NCBI GenBank assembly: GCA_003151475.1
Contig: PLXQ01000045.1
Span: 21,501-85,500, forward strand
Origin: Acidimicrobiaceae bacterium
Lineage (GTDB): Bacteria > Actinomycetota > Acidimicrobiia > Acidimicrobiales > UBA8190
Length of the DNA: 64,000 nt
Direction: 5' to 3'
This document shows, piece after piece, positions 43,794 to 55,108 of this stretch. Each line of letters opens with the position of its first letter. The first letter of the stretch is position 1. The notes under the pieces were generated by a model that was not told the DNA's origin, ran no database searches, and saw only the letters and a program-made list of their open reading frames with translations. The position numbers were made by a program, and so were the translations under genes.

Positions 43794-44911
43794 CGGCTCA
43801 ACACCTCCCCGAGGGCGGCGAGCAACAGCGTCACATTGCGGCGGCGTGCCGTGTGGCCCATGCACCCGATACGCCAGGCCTTGCCGGCAAGCGGACCCAC
43901 CCCGGCGCCTATCTCAATACCGAAATCATCGAGGAGCATCCGCCTCACATCGGCTTCTTCGCACCCCGGAACCAGATCATCGGGCACCCAGACGGTCGTC
44001 AACTGGGGTAGCCGGTGTTCGACGGGTGCCACCAGGCGCATCCCCATCGAAACAAGTCCGTCTTGGAGAAGGCGCCCACAGCTCTGGTGCCGCGCCCATG
44101 ACGACTCGAGTCCCTCCTCGAGCAAGGTCCCGAGGCCAGCGTGGAGCGCGTAGATCATCGATACGGGTGCGGTGTGATGGTATGCACGACCCTCTCGCGC
44201 ATCGACGTATCGCGACAGCAGACCCAGATCGAAGTACCACGAAGACGGGCGCTCGACGAGCCGCTGACGCGCCCTGTCACCTACCGTGATTGGAGCCAAC
44301 CCGGGGGGTACACCCAAGCACTTCTGCGATCCGCTGTAGGCCACGTCGACATTCCAGCCGTCCACGTCGACGTCAATTCCTCCCAGCGATGTCACCATGT
44401 CGACGAGGAGCAGAGCGTCCCTCTTGCCGTTCCCGATGGGGCCGATCTCGTTTCGCACGCCGGTCGATGTCTCGGCGTGGACGAGAGCGATGATGGCCGG
44501 CGAATCATGGGCGGCCAAGACAGCCTCCGGATCAAGGGGTTCTCCCCATGGGGCTTCCACGGTCACGACCTCGGCCCCAAGGCGGCGGGCCGTCTCGCAC
44601 ATCCGGGCTCCGAACAATCCGTTCACGCCGATCACAACGGGGTCTCCCGGACGCACGAAGTTCACGAAGGCAGCTTCCATTCCCCCCGAACCCGTAGCGC
44701 TCACGGGGAACGTCAAAGCGTTGCCGGTTCGGAAGACAAGGCGCAGGCGCTCACACGTCTCGTCCAGCAAGGCGAGAAACTCCGGATCCAGATGACCGAG
44801 CATCGGCCGACACAGGGCGGCGGTGACCTCGGGGTAGGGATTGGACGGTCCCGGGCCCATGAGGACTCGGTCGGTAATCGGCACCCCCGGATGGTAGGCA
44901 TGAAAGCTCAA
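43790..44911 (-). CDS. class V aminotransferase (alanine-glyoxylate aminotransferase-like)
   Basis: 373 residues of the PLP-dependent class V family. VLMGPGPSNPYPEVTAAL (16-33) is the N-terminal motif of serine/alanine-glyoxylate aminotransferases, ATGSGGMEAAFVNF and LLVDMVTSLGGIDVDVDGW contain PLP-contacting residues, and SGSQKCLG gives the Schiff-base Lys197. It may use glyoxylate or a ureidoglycine-like donor. The start is TTG 44911, or GTG 44884 giving VPITDRVLM; the shorter form is just as likely. It is coupled to the GNAT gene. Confidence 0.87.
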   Translation of the reverse strand: MSFHAYHPGVPITDRVLMGPGPSNPYPEVTAALCRPMLGHLDPEFLALLDETCERLRLVFRTGNALTFPVSATGSGGMEAAFVNFVRPGDPVVIGVNGLFGARMCETARRLGAEVVTVEAPWGEPLDPEAVLAAHDSPAIIALVHAETSTGVRNEIGPIGNGKRDALLLVDMVTSLGGIDVDVDGWNVDVAYSGSQKCLGVPPGLAPITVGDRARQRLVERPSSWYFDLGLLSRYVDAREGRAYHHTAPVSMIYALHAGLGTLLEEGLESSWARHQSCGRLLQDGLVSMGMRLVAPVEHRLPQLTTVWVPDDLVPGCEEADVRRMLLDDFGIEIGAGVGPLAGKAWRIGCMGHTARRRNVTLLLAALGEVLSR

Positions 44912-45016
44912 TCAGTGGCCACTCGCATCGGCGATCTACGGCCACGGGTGGCCTCGGATGGGCCCCATAGGGTGCGGTGAGCTCGCCCCCCACGGTGGAG
45001 CACTCCGTCCCCGGGA

Positions 45017-48000
45017 TTGGAGCCGGTGCTATCCTCCCCCCGTGCCCAAGGGCTGCATCCGGTGAGCAGCAGTTCGCGCACATCACCCAAGCGCTCGGAC
45101 CTCAGGGGCGTTTTCGTCATGGGGATGTCCGGCAGCGGCGTGGCCCTGGCCGGAGACGTGTTGCGCCACCTTGGCCTGAGCGGCGTAGAGAGGTCGGGCT
45201 CAGACTCGCTAACCGAATTCAATGACCGACTGCTGGCGGTAGCGGGAGGCAGTCGGCTTCAACTCCCCGCCGTGGGTCCCAGTGAGGCGGCCCGACTGCT
45301 CGCTGCCCACAAGGACGAAGCGGCTCGGGTCTTCGAGAAGTCATTCGGGACGCCGGTTGACTCAAGGGACGGAGGATCACCTTGGGTTTGGGCCGATCCG
45401 CGGCTCAGCCTCTTGGCCATGTTCTGGCAGGGTGTTCTCAACGTCAGCCCCGCCGCCATCCTGATTCACCGGAACCCGTCACATCTGCATGGTCCTGGCC
45501 TCGAAGAGTTCGACAGGGACGAGATCGTCATGCAGTGGGACCGCTACAACCGGGCGGCCATGGCCCAGTGCTTCGAGTGGCCCTCGGCGGTGCTGAGTTA
45601 CGAGAGCCTGCTTGGTCAGGCAAAAGCACAGGTCCATCTGGTGGCGGAGTTTCTGGGACAGTGCGGGGCCGTGCCCCCAGAAGGCGGTGTCGCGGCCGCC
45701 ATAGACATTCTCGAATCGGCGGCGGAGACTGCCTCGGAGGCAATCAGGGCTCCCCTCGGTGTCTTGTCGAGAGATCATCAGACGCTCGATCGGATCCTGG
45801 GCCGCATGGACGGACTTCATGCCGACCCTGGTCAGTGGAAGACTGAAGCCGGCTTACTGGGAGAAGTGACAACCTTCTACGACGAGGACTACTACGGCGT
45901 GTCGTACGACACGACCGGCATTCCCTATAACCGTGACGAAGAGCATTGGGTCACCTTCTTCAACGGCATCGCCAGGACGGTGGACGCCACCATTCATCCC
46001 CGGTCGGTGCTCGACGTCGGCTGCGCCACGGGGATGCTGGTCGAGGCGCTCAGGAACGAAGGCATAGACGCTCGAGGAATCGACGTCTCACGCTGGGCCA
46101 TCGAACAAGTACCGGAATCGCTGCGAGCGTATTGCACGATCGGAACCGTCACCGAAGAACTCAGCGGAACTTACGACCTCATCACCTGCATAGAGGTCGC
46201 CGAGCATCTCCCCACGTTTGCCGTTGACGACGCCATCGCCAACATCTGCCGACATACCGATGCGGTCCTCTTTTCGTCCACTCCCGACGATTTCGATGAA
46301 CCGACCCACCTGAACGTGGAGTCGACCGGCTACTGGAGCGCGCTCTTCGTCCGGCACGGCTTTCTCAGAGACGTCGACTATGACTCTTCGTTCCTGGCGC
46401 CCCACGCCGTCCTCTTTCGTAGAGCAACCACTGACGTGGAGGACGTGGTCTATGAATACGAACGGGCTCTTGCGCTCTCCGGAACTGCGGCCAACGGGAG
46501 GGTCGAGGCCGAGCGCCAAGAGGCCATCGCCGAACACGACAGGCTGGCCGATCGCTACAACACGCTGGCGCAGGACAATTTGGCCCTTTCTGCCGAATAC
46601 ACACGGGTGGCCGACCAACTTCTTTCGATCTCGCTCGAGCACACCGAGCTCGAGACTCGGCGAAAGGCCGAACTCGACGCGGCACACGAGAGGATCTCGG
46701 CGCACAATGCGACGAATCATCATCTCCTTGTCGAGCTGAGGACGCGAGACGCGGAGATCGAAGCAATCCAGCGGACCAAGACGTTTCGCTATACGGCCAC
46801 GTTGCGGCGGGTCTACCGCAAACTCCGGAGAATCGAGAGCACTCCCGCCGCTGAAGCCCCTCCCGCGGCGGTCGTCGAACGGACATACTCCCGGTGGGTG
46901 GAGGAATTCGACACCCTCGACGACGCCGGGCGCCAGGCGATACACCGTCGACTGGACCAGATATCGTCCAAGCCCCTGGTATCGATCATCTTTCCCGTCT
47001 ACAACACGCCGCCGCGCTACCTGAAGGCGGCGATCGAGTCGGTGCTCGGCCAGATCTACACCAACTGGGAGCTGTGCATCGCCGATGACTGCTCCACCGA
47101 TCCACAGGTGGCGGAGATCATCGCCCGCTATGTGGGTCAAGACCCCCGGATAAGGTCGACCACCAGGTCGGAGAACGGTCACATCTCGGCGGCGTCCAAT
47201 ACTGCTCTCGAGATGGCCGGTGGTACCTGGATCACCCCGTTCGACCACGATGACCTGTTGCCCGAGCACGCGTTGGCGTTAGCCATGCTCGCCGCTCACG
47301 AACACACTGATGCGGGCGTCATCTACAGCGACGAAGACAAGATTGATGACCAGGACCGTAGGCACCTCCCCTACTTCAAGCCCGACTTCGATCCGCTTCT
47401 GCTCTTAGGCCAGAACTACCTCACCCATCTTCTGTTCCTCCGTCGCGATCTGGTGGCAGCAGCAGGGGGCTACCGCCTCGGCTATGAGGGCAGTCAGGAC
47501 TGGGATCTGATCCTCCGGGTGACCGAGGGTCTCGATCCGACTCAGGTCGTCCACGTTCCCCACGTGCTCTATCACTGGCGGGTGCACGATGAGTCGACGG
47601 CATCGCTGGTACAGGCCAAGCCCTATGCCCTCGAGGCCGGGCAACGTGCCGTAGTCGACCATATGGAGAGACGGGGCCTCTCGGGCGATGTGACTCGGAT
47701 CCCGTCACTCGGTCACAACCGTGTCACCTGGCACCTCCCCGACGACCCGCCGCTGGTCAGCATCATCATCCCGACCAAGGACGGCGCTCTGCTGGAACGG
47801 TGCGTGAACAGCCTCCTGGCCTTCACGTCTTACCCGAACTTTGAGATTGTTGTCATCGACAACGGGAGCAAGTCATTCGCCACCCTTAATTTCATGCGTG
47901 AGAACGAACACCATCTGACCGTCATCCGCGACGATCGACCGTTCAACTATTCGGCTCTCAACAACGCCGCGGTTCAGCGCGTCGCGGGCAGTGTGGTGTG

Positions 48001-48586
48001 TCTTTTGAACGATGACACGGAGGTCATCGCCGAGGACTGGCTCACCGAGATGGTCGGCCAGCTCCTCATGCCCGGGGTCGGCGCCGTGGGAGCCAAGCTG
48101 TTCTACCCCGACGGTCGGCTCCAGCACGGCGGGGTCATCGTTGGCCTCGGCGGTGTGGCCGGCCACTCACATCGCATGAGTGACCGTCTGGCCCCGGGAT
48201 ACTGCGGTCGGCTTCTGGTGGCCCAGAACCTGTCCGCCGTGACGGCGGCGTGCATGGCGGTACGGCGCGAGGCGTGGGACCAGGTGGGCGGACTCGAAGA
48301 GGAGAACCTGGCCATTGCTTTCAACGACGTCGATTTCTGTCTTCGTCTCCGAGAGGCCGGCTGGCGTATCGTCTGGTCGCCGCATGCCACCTTGTACCAC
48401 CACGAATCGGTCAGCCGGGGACCGGACGACGTGGGCTACCGAGTGCACGAATTCGCCAAGGAAATCCAGTACGTGAAGGGCCGTTGGGGCGACAGCTTGC
48501 TCCGAGACCCCGCCTACAACCCGAACCTGACGCTCGATACCGAGGATTTCTCCCTCTCCTGGCCGCCTCGGGTCTCCTACCGCTGA
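45017..48586 (+). CDS. multidomain glycan enzyme: sulfotransferase-like + methyltransferase + coiled coil + two GT2 domains
   Basis: 1189 residues. Residues 31-230 resemble a sulfotransferase of the VLGMHRSGTS type, with a weakened P-loop (GVFVMGMSGSGVALAG) and IHRNPSHLH. Residues 325-470 are a SAM methyltransferase (SVLDVGCATGMLVEAL, CIEVAEHLPTF). Residues 475-590 are coiled coil ending KTFRYTATLRRVYRKL. GT2 domain 1 starts near 652 (PLVSIIFPVYNTPP, DDCSTD). GT2 domain 2 starts near 911 (PLVSIIIPTKDGALL, LLNDDTEV). It probably assembles and decorates an envelope polysaccharide. ATG 45017 or GTG 45062 could be the start. Confidence 0.85.
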   Translation: MEPVLSSPRAQGLHPVSSSSRTSPKRSDLRGVFVMGMSGSGVALAGDVLRHLGLSGVERSGSDSLTEFNDRLLAVAGGSRLQLPAVGPSEAARLLAAHKDEAARVFEKSFGTPVDSRDGGSPWVWADPRLSLLAMFWQGVLNVSPAAILIHRNPSHLHGPGLEEFDRDEIVMQWDRYNRAAMAQCFEWPSAVLSYESLLGQAKAQVHLVAEFLGQCGAVPPEGGVAAAIDILESAAETASEAIRAPLGVLSRDHQTLDRILGRMDGLHADPGQWKTEAGLLGEVTTFYDEDYYGVSYDTTGIPYNRDEEHWVTFFNGIARTVDATIHPRSVLDVGCATGMLVEALRNEGIDARGIDVSRWAIEQVPESLRAYCTIGTVTEELSGTYDLITCIEVAEHLPTFAVDDAIANICRHTDAVLFSSTPDDFDEPTHLNVESTGYWSALFVRHGFLRDVDYDSSFLAPHAVLFRRATTDVEDVVYEYERALALSGTAANGRVEAERQEAIAEHDRLADRYNTLAQDNLALSAEYTRVADQLLSISLEHTELETRRKAELDAAHERISAHNATNHHLLVELRTRDAEIEAIQRTKTFRYTATLRRVYRKLRRIESTPAAEAPPAAVVERTYSRWVEEFDTLDDAGRQAIHRRLDQISSKPLVSIIFPVYNTPPRYLKAAIESVLGQIYTNWELCIADDCSTDPQVAEIIARYVGQDPRIRSTTRSENGHISAASNTALEMAGGTWITPFDHDDLLPEHALALAMLAAHEHTDAGVIYSDEDKIDDQDRRHLPYFKPDFDPLLLLGQNYLTHLLFLRRDLVAAAGGYRLGYEGSQDWDLILRVTEGLDPTQVVHVPHVLYHWRVHDESTASLVQAKPYALEAGQRAVVDHMERRGLSGDVTRIPSLGHNRVTWHLPDDPPLVSIIIPTKDGALLERCVNSLLAFTSYPNFEIVVIDNGSKSFATLNFMRENEHHLTVIRDDRPFNYSALNNAAVQRVAGSVVCLLNDDTEVIAEDWLTEMVGQLLMPGVGAVGAKLFYPDGRLQHGGVIVGLGGVAGHSHRMSDRLAPGYCGRLLVAQNLSAVTAACMAVRREAWDQVGGLEEENLAIAFNDVDFCLRLREAGWRIVWSPHATLYHHESVSRGPDDVGYRVHEFAKEIQYVKGRWGDSLLRDPAYNPNLTLDTEDFSLSWPPRVSYR

Positions 48587-48590
48587 GCAG

Positions 48591-49568
48591 TCACTGAACG
48601 GGACTGTCCCGAGACAGCAGGCTGGCGGCGATGCCGTCCAGGATGTCGTCCTCGGAGACGAGGCACGTCGTCCGCTCGAAGCGGGCCATGACGACCGCCA
48701 GCACCAGCACGCCACCCACGATCACATCGGCGCGTCCTTCGATCATCCCGGGGCGTTGCAGCCGCGCCCGGCGGTCTTCGGTGGCCAGACGATCGAGCCA
48801 CTGGTCCACCTGCAGTCGGGTGAGAAGCGCGTGGTGGATCCGGTCGCGTTCGTAGTGCGGGAGCTCGAGCTCGAGCGCCGCCAGGGTCGACACTGTCCCT
48901 GCCAATCCAATCAGGGTCCCCGGACCCTCTAACGGCGGAAGGCTTCCTCGGGCCCGATCCACCTCCGCCTCGACCATGGCGCGGGCCTGGGCCAACTCTT
49001 CGGCCAGAGGGGGATCGTGGTGGAAGAATCGCTCCGTCAGCCGCACACAGCCGAGGTCGAGCGACACGGCCGCCACGGCCGGACCCGAGGGGCCGGTGCC
49101 GGCGGCATCGTCGGGCGTCACGCCGACGGCCAGCTCGGTCGATCCGCCACCGATGTCGACCACCAACACCTGCATGCCCCGGTCCTCGGCCGGCAGCGAC
49201 CTGGTGGCGCCGATGAACGAGAGTCGCCCTTCCTCGGCCCCGGTGAGAAGCTCCGGGCGCACGCCCGTGACCTCCTCGGCCGCGGCGAAGAATTCGTCGG
49301 CGTTCACCGCATCTCGTGCCGCCGAGGTGGCCACCAGTCTTGCTCGGGTTACCTCGTGGACGTCCATCATCTGCTTGTAATCACCGAGGACCGAGACGGT
49401 GCGGCCTATGGCGTCGGCCGACAGCTTGTGGGTCGAGTCAACGGCCTCACCCAGTCGGGTGATCCGCATCTCGCGCACGAGAACCTTCCCGTGCCCGTCG
49501 ACGATCAGCAGACGAGTCGAATTGGTTCCGCAATCGAGAGCAGCCACGGCTCCGGCGTCAAGGGCCAT
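48591..49568 (-). CDS. ppx: Ppx/GppA-family phosphatase (exopolyphosphatase)
   Basis: 325 residues of the ASKHA-fold Ppx/GppA family, the shorter two-domain form seen in actinobacteria. AALDCGTNSTRLLIVD (9-24) is the phosphate-1 motif, VVDIGGGSTELAVG is the phosphate-2 motif, and MIEGRADVIVGG is near the end. It degrades polyphosphate or pppGpp. Its start overlaps the DUF501 gene by 11 bp; the eno-ftsB-DUF501-ppx order matches the conserved actinobacterial arrangement. It converges with the large GT2 protein gene, 4 bp away. Confidence 0.9.
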   Translation of the reverse strand: MALDAGAVAALDCGTNSTRLLIVDGHGKVLVREMRITRLGEAVDSTHKLSADAIGRTVSVLGDYKQMMDVHEVTRARLVATSAARDAVNADEFFAAAEEVTGVRPELLTGAEEGRLSFIGATRSLPAEDRGMQVLVVDIGGGSTELAVGVTPDDAAGTGPSGPAVAAVSLDLGCVRLTERFFHHDPPLAEELAQARAMVEAEVDRARGSLPPLEGPGTLIGLAGTVSTLAALELELPHYERDRIHHALLTRLQVDQWLDRLATEDRRARLQRPGMIEGRADVIVGGVLVLAVVMARFERTTCLVSEDDILDGIAASLLSRDSPVQ

Positions 49569-50049
49569 ACCCCCGCTCTACCACATACCCCGTGGTATCG
49601 AGGGCCAGTTGTTCGACCACCCAGCGACCCACCGGGTCGTCACCGCCCACCAGGAACCAGGCCAAGTGGGCGTGGAGACACTTCACCCCCTGCCGGGTTC
49701 CTCCCACCCCGCCCGATGGTCGAGGACCCTGGTGATCGGGCGCAATGGCCAGGTCCCGCGCCGCCGCATAGCGCTCGTGGGCGGCGGCAATGGACTCGGG
49801 TGCCAGCGCCGCTTCCGCCTGCCGCACGCCACCGGCGGCCTCCAGCCGACTGACGGCCTCCCGCAGGGGACCGTCGACGAGCCAGAAGCGCGTGGGCATG
49901 GGGGTGCCGTCGTCGAGATGAGGCGCATTCACGATCACGGACGGTTCACCGCCAGGCCCGCGCAGGGCCACGGCGAAGGCACCCGATGGGACCCGCCCGA
50001 GCAGGCGGGTGACAAGGTCGAGGTCCGATGAACTGACCGGCCCGAACAC
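49558..50049 (-). CDS. DUF501 domain protein
   Basis: 163 residues. The conserved DUF501 blocks are visible: VTRLLGRVPSGAFAVA, PTRFWLVDGPLREAVSRLEA and GVKCLHAHLAWFLVGGDDPVG near the end. The function is unknown. The family sits almost always between the divIC-like and ppx genes in actinobacteria, as here, with an 8-bp gap from the FtsB-like gene. Confidence 0.88.
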   Translation of the reverse strand: MFGPVSSSDLDLVTRLLGRVPSGAFAVALRGPGGEPSVIVNAPHLDDGTPMPTRFWLVDGPLREAVSRLEAAGGVRQAEAALAPESIAAAHERYAAARDLAIAPDHQGPRPSGGVGGTRQGVKCLHAHLAWFLVGGDDPVGRWVVEQLALDTTGYVVERGYGP

Positions 50050-50057
50050 CGGATCGG

Positions 50058-52420
<2,363 letters not shown>

Positions 52421-53926
52421 TCATTCGCTCGTGTGTGCCTCTGTGGCCTCGATCTCGAGCCGGAACGCCCGGGCCCGGTTCCGCAGAGCCGTCTCGGGGT
52501 CCACTCCCAGCCGGCGGGCCATGGCCACCACGGAGAAGAGCAGCTCGCCTACAGATCCACCGGCGGCATCGCCGTCGCCCCCGGCCGAGGCATCGCCGTC
52601 GCTCGATCCGAGCCGGCCGAGATCGTCGGCCATCTGCCGTCGCAGATCGGCTTCGTCGGGCAACACCATGCCGACGGACTCGGCCTTGCCCTGCAACTTG
52701 GCCACCAGGGCCAGAGAGGGCAGGGCCGCCGGGATGCCTTCGGTGACACTGGTGCGCCCCTTCTCCTTCTTCTTGAGCACCTCCCAGTTGGTGGCCACGG
52801 CGTCGGCTGTGGCCGCCACCACATCGCCGAAGACATGGGGGTGGCGTGCCACCAACTTGTCGTGCACACCCCGGGCCACGTCGGCCAAGGTGAAACGACC
52901 TTCCTCGGCCGCCAGCACGGCATGGAAGTACACCTGGAAGAGCAGATCACCGAGCTCCTCGGCCAGGTGCTCCACCGCCTCGGGGGCCACATCGGGCTCC
53001 CCCGACGTCACCGTCTCGATGGCGTCGAGCGTCTCGTACGTCTCTTCGAGTAGGTGCCGGGCCAGAGACCCGTGGGTCTGGCTGGCATCCCAGGGGCACC
53101 GCAGCCGGAGCGTGTGGACGAGTTCGTCCAACCGGGCGAGCTCGACGGCGACGGGCGCCGCCAACCGCGGCACCCACAATGCGGTCAGGTGGTCCGGTTC
53201 GAGGCTCCGATCGAGATCGGCCCACCCCACTTCGAGCACCTGCTCGTCGGCCAGCCCCAGATGGTGCAAGAGCACCGCCGTCCGCTCTTCGTCCTCCCCG
53301 GCCGCGTCGTCCCCGGCCAGCTTGATGTCCGACAGCAACTGCCGGCTGTGGCACTGCGCCACCAGAAGCGGTCCCCGCTCCCCCGCCGCCTCCACGGCGA
53401 ACGAGGCACCGTCCACCAGCCGGACGCCGGCGGCCACGGGGTCGATGCCGAGCCGGTCCCAGGCCAGATCGAGAAAGGACGGGGCCGGGATGACGTCCAC
53501 CGCCACCCGCCCGTCACCGCGCAGCAGCAGCACCGTCCGCTCGGCGACGAAGGGAGAGCCGGGGACGGCGTAGGCGACGAAGCCGGCTCGCTCCCGGCCG
53601 GCCATGGCACCGACGCCGGGCTCGCCGACATCGGCGGCGGCGATGGCGGCGGCCACGAGCTCGTCGACGATGCCGGCATAGACCTCGTCGATGGTGCCGG
53701 CGCTCTCGTAGAGCCGGTCGAACGACTCGAGCCCGCCGGGCACCATCTGGGCCACGGCGTCGACGGCCGGATGCCGCGCCGTGCGGACGAAGCTCCGCTG
53801 CGCCGTAGTGAGCGCTTCCAGTGCCGCCTCGGGAACGAGCTCGGCCCCGGCCGGCCCCAGTCCCACCACGGTGACCCGGGGCCCTCTGCCGACGACGGGT
53901 CCCGACGGCGCCGCGGCCTCCGTCAA
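52421..53926 (-). CDS. mazG: MazG nucleotide pyrophosphohydrolase with N-terminal tetrapyrrole-methylase-like domain
   Basis: 501 residues. The N-terminal half (VTVVGLGPAGAELVPEAAL, AYAVPGSPFVAERTVLLL) is a tetrapyrrole-methylase-like domain, as in YabN and actinobacterial MazG. The C-terminal MazG domain starts at CPWDASQTHGSLARHLLEET, with the EExxE motif (EETYE) and LAEELGDLLFQVYFHA for Mg binding, and ends with RLGVDPETALRNRARAF. It hydrolyses aberrant nucleoside triphosphates. TTG 53926 overlaps the lipoprotein stop (TTGA) and is the preferred start; GTG 53896 is an alternative. Confidence 0.9.
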   Translation of the reverse strand: MTEAAAPSGPVVGRGPRVTVVGLGPAGAELVPEAALEALTTAQRSFVRTARHPAVDAVAQMVPGGLESFDRLYESAGTIDEVYAGIVDELVAAAIAAADVGEPGVGAMAGRERAGFVAYAVPGSPFVAERTVLLLRGDGRVAVDVIPAPSFLDLAWDRLGIDPVAAGVRLVDGASFAVEAAGERGPLLVAQCHSRQLLSDIKLAGDDAAGEDEERTAVLLHHLGLADEQVLEVGWADLDRSLEPDHLTALWVPRLAAPVAVELARLDELVHTLRLRCPWDASQTHGSLARHLLEETYETLDAIETVTSGEPDVAPEAVEHLAEELGDLLFQVYFHAVLAAEEGRFTLADVARGVHDKLVARHPHVFGDVVAATADAVATNWEVLKKKEKGRTSVTEGIPAALPSLALVAKLQGKAESVGMVLPDEADLRRQMADDLGRLGSSDGDASAGGDGDAAGGSVGELLFSVVAMARRLGVDPETALRNRARAFRLEIEATEAHTSE

Positions 53927-55107
53927 CCCGCTGCGGGATTGATGTTGATCCCTGGCAAGGAGACCAAGGGCTTCACCGGGACGTTGGCCCGGGCATTGGG
54001 CACGAAGGCGGCCGGCGGCGGCGTGGGTACGGTGACGCCCCGCTTGGCGTTCCACGAGCCGTAGCGGGCATCGACACTCACATGGGCCTTGGCCACCAGC
54101 GCATTGAGCGACGCACTCACGACCGAGGCATGTTGCGCCAGGATCACCTGCCGGATCTGCTTGCTCAGCTGGGCCAACGGCACCTGCTGACGCTGGCGGA
54201 TCTGGACGACCATGTAGGAGGTGGTCGCCACCCCGGCCGAGTTCTGGGTGGGCAGGGGGATCGGCTCCGACAGCTGGCCGGTGGCCATGGCGCCGATGGT
54301 CCCCGCCAGTGTCGCCCCCACCTGTCCCGTCACCGTCGAGGGGAACTCACACGCCAGTTGGCCCCCGGAGGGCTCCACCTGCTGGTCGGCCCCGCTGCTG
54401 GCCGAAGCCACGGCGAAGCTGGTGCCGGCGGCGATCTGGTCGTGCAAGGTCTGCGCCGCGCTCTGGGTGTCGGCCACCACAATGTTCAGGCATTCCTGCG
54501 TCACGTCGGTCAGGTGCGAGTTGTAATACCCCTGCAGGCCGGCCTGGCTCACATCCACGTGGCCCACCGCCACCTCGAACATCTCCTGGTCGGCCAGCGC
54601 GATGGCCCGGTTCTGGAGAAAAGCGCCCGGCAGCTGCTTGGACACGGCCGTGGTGCTCGTCAGGGCACAGCCTGTCGGCGTCGTCGACTGCGATTGCGCC
54701 TGCTGCAACTGGGTCTGCAACTGGGTCTCGTAGTCGGCCTTGGCCGCCGCCGTATCGGCGCTCGTGACGACCACGCCTCGCTTGGCCAGGGCCCGCAGCT
54801 CGATCTGCTGCAGGACCAGGCTCTCGAGCTCGTTGGCGGCGAAGCTGGAGTTGGCCGCGTTGGGCGTGGTGCTGTCGGCCTCGGTCCCGACGCCCACGGG
54901 CGACGCCGTCAATCCGGCCTGGATCTGCGCCGCGCACGCGGCGCTGGCGTCGCCGAGCGCACTCGACATCTCGCCGTTCAGCACCGACTGCGAAATGGTC
55001 ACCCCGTCCACGGTGGCCGCCGGAGGCGACAGGTCGCATCCCGTCGCACCAACGACGAGAGCGCCGAGAATGGCGACGGCAAGAAGGCGTTTCACAGCAG
55101 TCGGCAT
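53923..55107 (-). CDS. SurA/PrsA-like peptidyl-prolyl isomerase lipoprotein
   Basis: 394 residues from ATG 55107. A signal peptide (KRLLAVAILGALVVGATGC) ends with a lipobox-type Cys, so the mature protein should be lipid-anchored outside the membrane. The N-terminal SurA-type chaperone helices (VDGVTISQSVLNGEM; LVLQQIELRALAKRGV) and a parvulin-like region (VADTQSAAQTLHDQIAAGTS) are recognisable, but active-site residues are not clear. It lies between mfd (1-bp gap) and mazG (4-bp overlap), the place of LpqU in mycobacteria, although LpqU is a different family. Confidence 0.75.
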   Translation of the reverse strand: MPTAVKRLLAVAILGALVVGATGCDLSPPAATVDGVTISQSVLNGEMSSALGDASAACAAQIQAGLTASPVGVGTEADSTTPNAANSSFAANELESLVLQQIELRALAKRGVVVTSADTAAAKADYETQLQTQLQQAQSQSTTPTGCALTSTTAVSKQLPGAFLQNRAIALADQEMFEVAVGHVDVSQAGLQGYYNSHLTDVTQECLNIVVADTQSAAQTLHDQIAAGTSFAVASASSGADQQVEPSGGQLACEFPSTVTGQVGATLAGTIGAMATGQLSEPIPLPTQNSAGVATTSYMVVQIRQRQQVPLAQLSKQIRQVILAQHASVVSASLNALVAKAHVSVDARYGSWNAKRGVTVPTPPPAAFVPNARANVPVKPLVSLPGININPAAG

Positions 55108-55108
55108 G

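Noticed and set aside
46088..47269. A 393-codon minus-strand open frame
   Set aside because: It is opposite the methyltransferase and first GT2 domain of the large glycan enzyme and lacks motifs.
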